Below are positions 11,140-20,325 of a stretch of DNA of 64,000 bases, piece after piece. How positions within the stretch are numbered: the stretch's first letter is position 1; each line of letters begins with the position of its first letter. The stretch covers positions 7,771,905-7,835,904 of the forward strand of contig CM072161.1 of NCBI GenBank assembly GCA_036850595.1. The letters run 5' to 3'. Made by a program: the position numbers and the translations under genes. The DNA is from Rhyacichthys aspro (Eukaryota > Chordata > Actinopteri > Gobiiformes > Rhyacichthyidae). The notes beneath the pieces are model-generated. The model ran no database searches and was not told the origin of the DNA. It worked only from the letters and a program-made list of their open reading frames with translations.

Positions 11140-14100
11140 TGTAGCTGCTGACTGGCTCTAGAAAAGTGGGGTGTGAGTGAGAAAGTTGTTTTAGAAATTG
11201 TTTGAACATTTGTACATTTTTTCCCCCATTGTTGTTATTTCTGAACTGTTACCTGTTATTTGCTTCACAGATCAATGCACATCACTTGTATTTGGTGGCT
11301 GCAGTCTGTATATGGGCTACGAACCTTGAGTTTGATGATAAGATGACAATAGTGTCTTTGAAATTAAGAATAGACAGAGATCAAGATGAGGTTAGGACTC
11401 AAGATTAAGAATCCACTGAATGTGACAGAGTTGATTTGCACACGTCACAAATCAAAACCTATAAATGTATTGAACTGAATGAATTGAGTGGCACTATTGC
11501 TGCGATGGCAGAGTACTATGCAGACAGGAGATTGACATGGCTAGTTGTCCCCAGCCAGTTTGTAAAACATTTACCCTTGTACTTATCTGACATAGCAAAT
11601 ATCATCCATGTTCTTTCAGTGTCAGCCAGGATATCTCAAGCTGACAGGCTCCGTTGTGGACTTCAGGGACTCTCCGTCATCATGAATATTACATTGCATG
11701 CATACACGTCTTCATAGGCTTCTTTGAAATAGACATAATTGCCTTGAACAAATATAGACACTTTTCATGTTTTTTTCAAAGCAGTTTGATGTAAAGTGAT
11801 TGTTACCACCTCCACTGTAAGCTTTTGGTTGTTTATTTGAGTAATTATCCTTCAGACACTCACTAGGAGGCTGTGGGAAGTAGCAAGGGCAACGAGGCGT
11901 AATTGAAAAGAAGCGGTGTCCCCACGTGTGATGTTTACTCAAAACTTAAGAAGAATTGTCTTTAAAATGATCCTGCTGGGGAGAGGGGAGGTGGGAGAGG
12001 TGGTGGGGGTGAGACCGCAGCTGCAGGCCAACAGTTGATCCCATCCCAGGAAACCGGATCAGCAAGGTCACAGCAAGAAGGGGGCGGGCCGAAAGGTCAC
12101 GACCTGGAGAGAAGGAGGGGTTAAGAAACAGACTTCACAAGAGACAGATCTTCAAAAGCCAAGGCCCCACTGGGGGGAGCGGTAAGGTTGAAAAAATAAA
12201 CGGTTTTGACCTGGTTTGACAAAGCGCCGTTTCCCCAGGTGTTTGCTCTAACCTCTTTATTGTTGTCTGATGGGAGGTGCCGCTCTGGTGTATTTTGAGT
12301 CCTTTCAAATGTGCTATATCGGTAGTGCTTCTCAAGGAAACAGAAAATCTTTTTATCTTAAAGGTCAACTGATTAATACCATGATAATTATTCAGCATGT
12401 GGAGCCAGGTCTTTCTCATGGGGATTATTCCAGTGTCTTAACTTTTATTAGGAGAGTGAATGGCAATTTACAGAGAGTCCAAATTTGTACTAAAGTTCTG
12501 TTATCTTAAAATATTACTTAGGCAGAAGCAGTAAGTAGTCAATAAAAATTATTACACGTGTAAAGTAACACAAGAGTTACAATTATGCATTTATGTTTTT
12601 TTTATATGTTATAATAATGATTATTTTAAAAAAAATAATTCACATCCCTCTGAAGTACAGTATGTAGTGCAACATATCAGCAATAATTACAGTCCTTTTT
12701 TCCAACATTTTCTGTTTTTGCTCAAACTTTATGAATATTTTATTTGATTATTGTCTCTTAATGTTCATGCTGTACAACAAGCATTTAAAAATAATAATAA
12801 TAAAGGCTCCCATAATGTGTCCATATGTATTTTTGCCATAGACCATTGTCATGTCCACATTTTAACCTATACTGTAAATAACTGTAAACTGTTTAAAGTA
12901 AAAACTTGACACAGTAGATGCCACTTTTTCAGTGTAAACAAATATGGAGACATTATAAAAGACTTCACAGTATAGGCCAAACACACTGAAATTGTACATA
13001 TCAACTTGTTTTATGACAAAATGAAAAAAAATATTGTTATGCTATTTTTTTGTTGATCCACCAAAGTTATATTTACTGTAAATTTAAATACAAATACAAT
13101 AATTATTTGCATTATTGATAGACAAACTATCATAATGTATTATGGTAATTTTGTATAATTTCTGTAAATTTTAAAATAAGTTATATTATGTATTTTCTAC
13201 AAACTTTATTCATAAAAAACAACAATATCCATACTTCAGTGCATGCTATTAAGTGCAGAAACACACATATTTTGACTTTTACAGGTAATTACTGTTGCAT
13301 TTTGAAGGTATTTGACAGTAAAAAACTGACTTTTGTGGACAGACTTGTAAAACTTCAGTTTCATAGCTTCAAATTGAAGGCCTGGCCATTGTTATTGCTT
13401 CTGTTGCACTTCAGTGAAAGTTCCTTAAATGCATCAAAAAGCCTAAGTGTGTGTTTGTTTACATAAAATGCGAGGTCAAAGCGTGTGTTCAAAGGTCAAA
13501 CAGTCGCATGAGGAGAGGGTGATCGAACATCTGTGGGTATATCCATCACCGCTAGTAACATGTGTTGGCTCTGTATGATCTCCATGTGAATAAACACAGC
13601 AGCTAGCTAGCAGGAAAAACTGAAGTACTTCAGGCATTAAACAGACCAACATGTTTTTCTGCAGCTACATAAAAAGGGTTAGTCATTGGGTTGTTTGTTA
13701 AAGAACAAGTGTACTTGTAAAGGCAGGAAACTGATTTTAGAAGCCTTATAACTATTGTTGGACTTCCGAGACCTTGGCCTTTGAGTTGAGTCAGTGGCAG
13801 CCTGGTGTGCAGCACTCACATCCTTTTGGCCCTACCCCGAGGTCAGGAAATCAAAGAGAAAAGCCACAGACAAACAGCCGATTGTCAAGTTTTACACCTT
13901 GACCTCGGTTTAAACTTGTGACTCGGCTGCTTTATGTTTGCTACTGCTTCGGCAATCACAGGAAATCGAGAGGTTAGCAGTGGTTCAGGCTTGATAAGAA
14001 TCTTGAAATGGAGAAGTTCGCAGAGGGGAAAGGTTACTGGGAGTTTAAAGAGTGTGCAGTCAGTCATGGGGAGGATTAAATAAAAAGGGAAGTCAGGGCT

Positions 14101-14728
14101 GGGGAACTGCGCCGTGATTTCAAAAGTGCACTGCAGACAAAAAGCCGTCTGTTCGCTGGACTTCATATTCAGACAAAGTGCAAGTGAAGTTTAGCTTGAA
14201 CTTGTGTTCACCTTTAGTGTGTCTCACACTACGTACTGTTTTTAGCCTCAAGAAAAAAATAATTCCTAACCTGCTCGACTGTGAATGAAGGTTCTGTCTT
14301 GATCTACTGTGGCATCTATTGAGAGGTGACATAAAACATATTTTTGAAAATAATATGCCATACATCTGGTGACCTCCACGTGTCCTCTTGTCTCTCAGTG
14401 TCTTTCCTGCCTTTGTTAAGAATCAGCACTGTAGTGAACAGGCTTCAACTCTTAACTATTGGGGGGAAATACAGGACATCCTCTCACTCTACTTTAATAA
14501 GGCCAGGGTCTTTGATGTTCTTTTTAATAACAATTCTCACCATCTCTATTTCAAGAGTTTACCGGGCAGTACGGTGACAGGAGTCACACTTTGCCTGACA
14601 AACATTAATGAAAAATTACACTATGTCTAGATTCATAAAATAAAAGATGTCATGGTAGATATCTGGTAAAAAATAGAAAGCGTAAACTAGAAAAAGAGAA
14701 AGACATACTAGGTCATGCATTTTAGTAC

Positions 14729-14734
14729 TTTATT
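14729..14734 (-). terminator. nrip1: Candidate nrip1 polyadenylation signal AATAAA
   Basis: The plus strand reads TTTATT, which is AATAAA in transcript sense. It is followed 30-60 bases downstream by a U-rich stretch (TTTCTCTTTTTCTAG, minus strand) suitable as a downstream element. Other AATAAA words occur upstream near 14822, 14970 and 15652, so alternative 3' ends are possible. Confidence 0.45.
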
Positions 14735-15261
14735 TTGAAGATATCAGTGCAAATGAACACCAAAATGAAACATAAAAAATGAAATAATGTTTCAGGTCTT
14801 CACATGAAAAAATGACACCTTTTTTATTTGCTGCTACAAATGTATTTCTCAGATGCACAATGCAGATCTATGATTGTACGTCAATCCCCCACTATAGCCC
14901 CAAGCTCTGTCTCAGAGCTTTGTTAACCAGTAACAGAAAAGAAAAGAAAATCACAAAAATATTTAATGCACGTTTATTTTCACACATTTCATCATCTTGC
15001 TTAACAGTCTGTGGTTATTTAGAGACTGTTCATTTTCTAAAGAACCGCTCTGTGATAAAAAAGACCTATATTAAGACTTGACATTGTCCCCAGTCACCAG
15101 TAGGGATACACAGGTAGTTCCCATGCGTCTGCATGCAACAGGCAGCAGTGAGGAGAGTCAGACATTGTTACACAACACAGCGCAGGATAGATTATCATTT
15201 ACCACATAGAGACACATGCAAAAAACAACCAAAATGATGGGCATAGCATCCTCTGCCTTTA

Positions 15262-15379
15262 TATTTACAGTTGTATGCATATAATTCATATTTACATATC
15301 AGGGCATTAAAAACTAGGGTTATATCTTTTCTTAAACATTACAAAATAGTCATCTTTCATACTGAAAGTACTATTTACA
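15262..15379 (-). promoter_or_regulatory. nrip1: Cluster of three Pumilio response elements in the nrip1 3' UTR
   Basis: UGUAAAUA, the Pumilio consensus UGUANAUA, occurs in transcript sense at 15372-15379, 15289-15296 and 15262-15269. Pumilio proteins bind this octamer in 3' UTRs and usually lower mRNA stability or translation. The function here is inferred from the motif only. Confidence 0.5.
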
Positions 15380-16710
15380 CAAATACAGAATATTTAACCA
15401 TTGTGAAAATGTATTAATCGAAGAGACATACTTTATAGGTATATGTATTAAAAGATCACAAGACTTTATGGATAAAGCAATGTGTGAAATTAAGTGATAC
15501 TGAAAAAATACAGTACAATCAAAATTATGAGCTAGATACCAAATATCCCTCATGACACCAAGATATCTTGGTGATTTTTTGGGGGGTGGGGTGGGGGCAG
15601 AGACACATATCCAGCTGCTTGAAAACAATAATGTACCTGTGGTCATCTCTTTATTATCATGCAATTCTTTTGACATTTTCTGAGATAAGAGAATGCCACA
15701 AAAAGATGTCCATAAATCACAACAGTTAGAAAAAACAAAGAAAAAAAACACAACTGCAAGATTCCCAACAGATAACAATAATGAAAATGTAAGAACATGC
15801 CATTAACTTATCTTGCAAAAGCACTGCAGACTCAATTCGATAGTGCAAACTCTGGGCGCATCATTGAAAAAAAAAATCTAGTCCTTGTGCATCAAGTGCA
15901 TAAGAGTAGTGCTGGTTTAACCAGTATGGTAAGATAACCTGTCAGATGCAGCAACCTTTTAACTGTTGCTCTAGAAACCTGTTTACACACAGTTGCTCAA
16001 CTGTAAGCACCACATGCTCCGATGACCCATCTGCTCAAAACTACACAATCTGCAAACATATTACCCTGAATTTGCACTGTCGAATATTGTTCTTAAAATC
16101 TAATTTCAAATAAAGAAAATTATGATGAGTTGTAACAATGCAAACCTCTGGTGCTGTATGTTCACAGTCATAAACCTCACTTTGGATCTTGAAAAGATTT
16201 GTAAGACCTTTAATGAAGCATTTGCAGTATATAAAACATTTTCCTCCTTTGAATTAGTCTTATGATTGTTTGATTGTTCTAACAGATCTGTGTGACTGTT
16301 TCAAACCCTATATCTCAAAAAAAAAAAAAAAAAAATGGAAACTGACATTTTCCTCTAAATGTATAATGGCAGACTACAAAGAAAAAGTGTAATGATGATA
16401 TGTGCAAATTTCCAAAAGGTGTAAAAAGACTGATTCTAAAGGAGGATTTGTTACTGACAAAGCCATGTTTAGCTCATGATAATGATAAAAAACAGCTGAG
16501 TAGATTTAATTGATTTTCATAGATTTCATATGCTTTTGCACCATTACATGACCACATTGAGTAGAATTAAAGAGGCAATGCAATTATGCATGTACTTTGC
16601 TCTCACAAACAAAAACAATTATTCGATGTTTGTCTTATCAAACCAATTTGGCAAGTCATTATAAAAGGGGAGAAGTCATTTTAGCCATGTTTTTGTAGTT
16701 GATACAACCT

Positions 16711-19700
16711 CTATTCAGATGATTGGCTCAGCCCTTGGCTCTTATGGCTGTGCTTGTCGTTGTGGGTTGGTGATTGTTGGATGGAGCTCAGACTGTGTTC
16801 ATAGGCATGCATGTCACTGATTGGCTCTTCTTTGACCCGGACCACAGGCTGGGTCCCCTCTGCCTGATCCTTCATCTCCTTCCTCAGCTGGAGGCTGCCC
16901 TTCTGCAACATGTAATAAAGGATTGGGTTGGAGCGCGAGAGCCGAGGAGAGTCTGGGTTCGAGTCACAGTCCTCCTCCTCCTTCTCAGGACCACTCCACC
17001 GGCTGGGACTCTCAGGCTCCTTTTTAATCAGAGTGGGGGTGTCCCGTTTTTGAGAGATGGGCCACGGGCTTGGTTGACGGCCCCACTGGTTTCGAATGGA
17101 CCCATCGCCTGCCGGCGGAGTGGGCAGTGGTCTGAGATTTCCTGGTGGCCCTGAGCTGAGGGGCCCATGAGAGTGCCAGCCCGGCATTGTGAGGAAGTTG
17201 TGATTGTGAGCAGGCTGACTGAGAATGCTGCCGTTAGCTTTACCATTGGCCTGCAAAATGGAAGGGCTGGGTGCTCCACGGGGCTGTTGGGACAACTCCT
17301 TTAAGCAGTTGTCAGATAAGAGCAGCTGTTTGAGCACATTGAAGCCCCGGCTCTCTCTGGTGAGAGTTTCATTTGGGGGACTTCTTTGTGGAGCTTCCTC
17401 TGCCTTTGGACTCCTCTGATGGTCCAACTCCTCCTGAATTGGAGGAGAAGAAAAAACAATGTTGCCAGTATCCACTGCTCTTGGAGAGCTGCTATTGTTC
17501 AAATTGTCAGTCCATTCAGAGCAAAGACGCCTCTTCTTTGGGCTGGGGCTTGGATACTCCCTCTGCTCCTCTTTAACCTGTCTGGGCTGTGGCTCGGTCT
17601 GAACCACAGCACTGGTATAATAAGTAGCAGTCTGTTGTTTAAGCAACTGGCTAAGGAGGCCATATTTTGCTATGACCTCCGCAGGCCGAGGCTCTGTTTT
17701 TAAGTCTGGCTGATAATCTGACAGAGGGCTATTTTTCTCATAGCTACTTAGTCTTTTTCTGCTGCTCAATTCATCCGATGTGCCGGATAACTGCCCCTTC
17801 TCTTCTAGGTGCTCTGTTTTGACCTTTACATCTAAAGAGGGTCCATTGGAGCTGTCACAAATGATGGAGGCACTGGGACTCTTCTCATAATTCCCCCCTG
17901 CCACCTCCACGCTCCTCCGACCACTCCCACTAGGCCTGTCTTTGCGGCTGGGCGTAGAGGAAGCTGAGCCTGTCCCTAGAAGTAACTGTAGGACAGTGCG
18001 CCGCTCCAAAAGGTTTTCAATCTGGGAAGAAGGAGGTGTAGGCTCTTTTCGGCTAAAGGGGGTACCACTGCCTGAGGGCCCTTCAGACAGAGGTGTAGTG
18101 GTCGTCCGGTGGATTGGAGCATTGAGCCTCTCCAAAAGAGCAAGGGGCCTATTGGCATCATGTTCTGGTCCCAGGGCTTTACTAGAAGGAATGGGTGGGG
18201 AGGAGGAAGCTGTGCCACACTGAGCCAGATTCTGTAAAAGTTTACTGGCACTAAAGGGTGGCTCAGACGGCTTCTCAACAGAAAGATTTTTTGATTTACA
18301 AAGATCTAATGGACTGGACTGAACATTAGGTGAAGGGTAGGAAAAGGGGGACAGGGCACCACTATGTTCGCGACTAACTGGGTACAGGGGCTGCGCTGGG
18401 GCCAATGGCCTATCTGTGGGGCTGTTTGTTCTGTTTTCATCCCAGGGCACCAGACTCTTTGATTGGCTTTGAGACATTGTGGCCATAGAAATATCAAGAG
18501 GCAAATCCTGATTACCAACACTTTTATTTGCCATCTCGTTATTTCTGCGCTCAAGAAGGAGCTGCATGAGAGTAACCTTAGGGTGGGATTTTAGGTCAGG
18601 GCTCATTTCAGGTTCTTTGTTCCTGGGGACCGCTAAGCTGGATGGTTCTGGTTTCCACTTATTTATTAAAGACTCTGTTAGTTTGTCAAGGGAGGAGGTA
18701 GAGAAAGAGGAGGATGAAGAAGTATTAACAGTAGAAAGAACAGAGGAAGTTGGTGAAAATGCTGTGGAGGACTGAGCAGAGTGTCGAGGAGAGAAAGTAG
18801 CTGGAGCAGAGCAGAGAACAGAGGAGGGTGGGGAGGCAGAAGGAAAGGAGGTGGAGAGTATGTTAGTTTTGGAGCTGGTGTCTTGTGTACTAGTGCGGCT
18901 TCTCATTGAAAGGTCAATTGGAGAGCAGCTTGAGTAGGAACTCTCTACATCACTACTGTCCTTGGCCAGACTCCTCTCTTGTGTGGAGCACTCACTGTCA
19001 GATGTGACTGATGAAGGACCGCTGGGGGGTAAAATGCCACAGGTATCCTCCAGGTGCCCATTTTTAGTCAGTTGCTTCTGGTTGTTGTGATTGTTGAGAA
19101 GTAGCAGTAGTAGGCTGCTACATGTCTGAGGTGGACGGGTGGGACGGGAGTCAAAGCCTCTCTTCTCCTTTGGTGGGTGGCTGTGGCATTGAGTGTGAGT
19201 GGGCGGGGAGCTTTGGCTGTGACCGCGCAGCAGCGAGGGACTCTGTGGACTAGACAGGGTCGATCGAGGGAGTGTTGTTGTTAATGTAGTTGTTGTTGTC
19301 ATACCGTTTTGGGTTGTTAAGGAGCTTAGTGTGTCTGGGGCTCCAGGCATAGTGCCTCCCACACTAGGTGGCCTTTTTTCCTGGCCGTGCTGCTGGTTTG
19401 CCATGGCTGCAAGTCGTTCACTGGCAGACCGGCCAGAGAGTTGGGCTTTAAGAGCATGCTCTCTGGAGTACTGCTGAAGATGGGCCTCACTGGACAGCAA
19501 CAGGGCCAGCTGACTGCAGGCCACACTGGGCTTTGGTGAAGGTGCTGGACTGGAGCGGATTTTCACCATGTTCGCCACAGCCTTCAGACGCTCTGCACAG
19601 GACACAGACTCAACATTCGTGGGGGGTGTTGCACTGTGCGCAGACCGAGGTGACTCTGGGGGTCTGTCCTGACTGTGTCCCCTGCGACTGTAAGGCGTGT

Positions 19701-20283
19701 TGCTATGATTTTGAAGTTTGCTCTTTCTCATAAGACCCTTTAAACGGCTTGATGCTGTACCATAAACAGGAAGTGGCTCCTTGTCTGAAAGTGGAGCCTT
19801 AGAGGGAGGAGAAGCCTCACTCAGGGGGTTATTAGAGTTCTGGGACATGGCTACGCTCTGAAGACGTGAGCTGAAGGACTGTAGCAGGGAGGCCAACAGA
19901 GTGCTCTCACCTCCATGTGGAGATCCCTCCAGGGCTCCATTTTGCAGGCCTCCTCCTTGGCCATTCACCTCAACTGAAGGTGAGCTCATGCGTTGGCTTG
20001 CTGAATCGTTCCAGGCCCCAGAGCGCAGTAAGCGGGCCTTCTTTAGGTGCTGTGAAGCACCCAGTGAGGGCCCATTTGTCCCAGCCGTTGGAACGGTGGG
20101 CCCATGGTTAGGCAGTCTACCCGTCTTGTCGGCCTGCTCTTGGTTGCTGCGGGCAGCCTCAGACCTCCCTCCTACCGTGGCCCCAGGCCCGCCCACCACT
20201 GGATGCATCAGTAAACCTTCCAGATAAGTTAGAACAGCTGAATCCTTGTGTGTCTCAGGGCCAGGCTCCTCCCCATGAGTCAT
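16711..20283 (-). CDS. nrip1: Nuclear receptor-interacting protein 1 (RIP140), complete intronless coding sequence
   Basis: Nrip1 is a nuclear corepressor or coregulator that binds liganded nuclear receptors and recruits CtBP and HDACs. It is important in metabolism and ovary function in mammals. The protein has 1190 residues (human 1158) and starts MTHGEEPGPE like human MTHGEELGSD. The frame is open 51 bases further upstream, but from a TTG across a splice acceptor, so the ATG at 20283 is used. LxxLL motifs: LEGLL 21, LASLL 130, LALLL 259, poly-Leu 391-396, LMQLL 572, LQLLL 765, LSQLL 877 and LKQLL 984. The C-terminal receptor motif ILYYMLQK is at 1121. The third human motif (LKTLL) is LKGLM at 181. 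CtBP-type motifs are PIDLS 455, PLDIS 595 and PLDLC 658. Sumoylation-type sites are VKTE 821, LKTE 861, VKEE 903, IKKE 1086 and VKEE 1150. The single coding exon matches mammals. Teleosts may carry two nrip1 paralogues; I cannot say which this is. Confidence 0.97.
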   Translation of the reverse strand: MTHGEEPGPETHKDSAVLTYLEGLLMHPVVGGPGATVGGRSEAARSNQEQADKTGRLPNHGPTVPTAGTNGPSLGASQHLKKARLLRSGAWNDSASQRMSSPSVEVNGQGGGLQNGALEGSPHGGESTLLASLLQSFSSRLQSVAMSQNSNNPLSEASPPSKAPLSDKEPLPVYGTASSRLKGLMRKSKLQNHSNTPYSRRGHSQDRPPESPRSAHSATPPTNVESVSCAERLKAVANMVKIRSSPAPSPKPSVACSQLALLLSSEAHLQQYSREHALKAQLSGRSASERLAAMANQQHGQEKRPPSVGGTMPGAPDTLSSLTTQNGMTTTTTLTTTLPRSTLSSPQSPSLLRGHSQSSPPTHTQCHSHPPKEKRGFDSRPTRPPQTCSSLLLLLLNNHNNQKQLTKNGHLEDTCGILPPSGPSSVTSDSECSTQERSLAKDSSDVESSYSSCSPIDLSMRSRTSTQDTSSKTNILSTSFPSASPPSSVLCSAPATFSPRHSAQSSTAFSPTSSVLSTVNTSSSSSFSTSSLDKLTESLINKWKPEPSSLAVPRNKEPEMSPDLKSHPKVTLMQLLLERRNNEMANKSVGNQDLPLDISMATMSQSQSKSLVPWDENRTNSPTDRPLAPAQPLYPVSREHSGALSPFSYPSPNVQSSPLDLCKSKNLSVEKPSEPPFSASKLLQNLAQCGTASSSPPIPSSKALGPEHDANRPLALLERLNAPIHRTTTTPLSEGPSGSGTPFSRKEPTPPSSQIENLLERRTVLQLLLGTGSASSTPSRKDRPSGSGRRSVEVAGGNYEKSPSASIICDSSNGPSLDVKVKTEHLEEKGQLSGTSDELSSRKRLSSYEKNSPLSDYQPDLKTEPRPAEVIAKYGLLSQLLKQQTATYYTSAVVQTEPQPRQVKEEQREYPSPSPKKRRLCSEWTDNLNNSSSPRAVDTGNIVFSSPPIQEELDHQRSPKAEEAPQRSPPNETLTRESRGFNVLKQLLLSDNCLKELSQQPRGAPSPSILQANGKANGSILSQPAHNHNFLTMPGWHSHGPLSSGPPGNLRPLPTPPAGDGSIRNQWGRQPSPWPISQKRDTPTLIKKEPESPSRWSGPEKEEEDCDSNPDSPRLSRSNPILYYMLQKGSLQLRKEMKDQAEGTQPVVRVKEEPISDMHAYEHSLSSIQQSPTHNDKHSHKSQGLSQSSE

Positions 20284-20325
20284 GTTCAATACTAGGATCC
20301 CCTCGAATAGTTCAGCACTGTGACT
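20284..20325 (-). other. nrip1: Splice acceptor and short 5' UTR of the nrip1 coding exon
   Basis: On the minus strand TTGTTTTCCAG ends with AG at 20325-20324 and is followed by 40 bases to the ATG. A pyrimidine-rich acceptor at this point agrees with mammalian NRIP1, where non-coding 5' exons are spliced to one large coding exon. Confidence 0.65.

Larger units (their letters stand above)
5801..14699. other. Intergenic region between usp25 promoter and nrip1 3' end
   Basis: About 8.9 kb of mostly AT-rich DNA with no reading frame that resembles a known protein. It contains a CTCF-like motif (7104-7116), a pair of related repeat fragments (8207-8392 and 11101-11139), a G-rich block (11978-12010) and many short A/T homopolymers. 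The 60-110-codon frames here are low-complexity or unsupported. Confidence 0.7.
14700..16710 (-). other. nrip1: nrip1 3' UTR (about 2 kb)
   Basis: AT-rich sequence immediately downstream of the nrip1 stop codon, with no coding potential. In mRNA sense it holds three Pumilio-type UGUAAAUA sites (around 15372, 15289 and 15262), a C-rich tract (15580-15598) and a U tract from the A run at 16317-16334. It ends at a candidate AATAAA signal at 14729-14734. Mammalian NRIP1 also has a long 3' UTR in the same exon as the coding sequence. Confidence 0.6.

Noticed and set aside
15371..15778. 135-codon minus-strand frame
   Set aside because: Lies in the nrip1 3' UTR, starts in poly-F/V from an A-rich plus strand and has no family match.
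16774..20227. Many plus-strand and alternative-frame ORFs over the nrip1 coding exon
   Set aside because: Shadows of one long GC-balanced coding exon. None resembles a protein, and the nrip1 frame explains the conservation.
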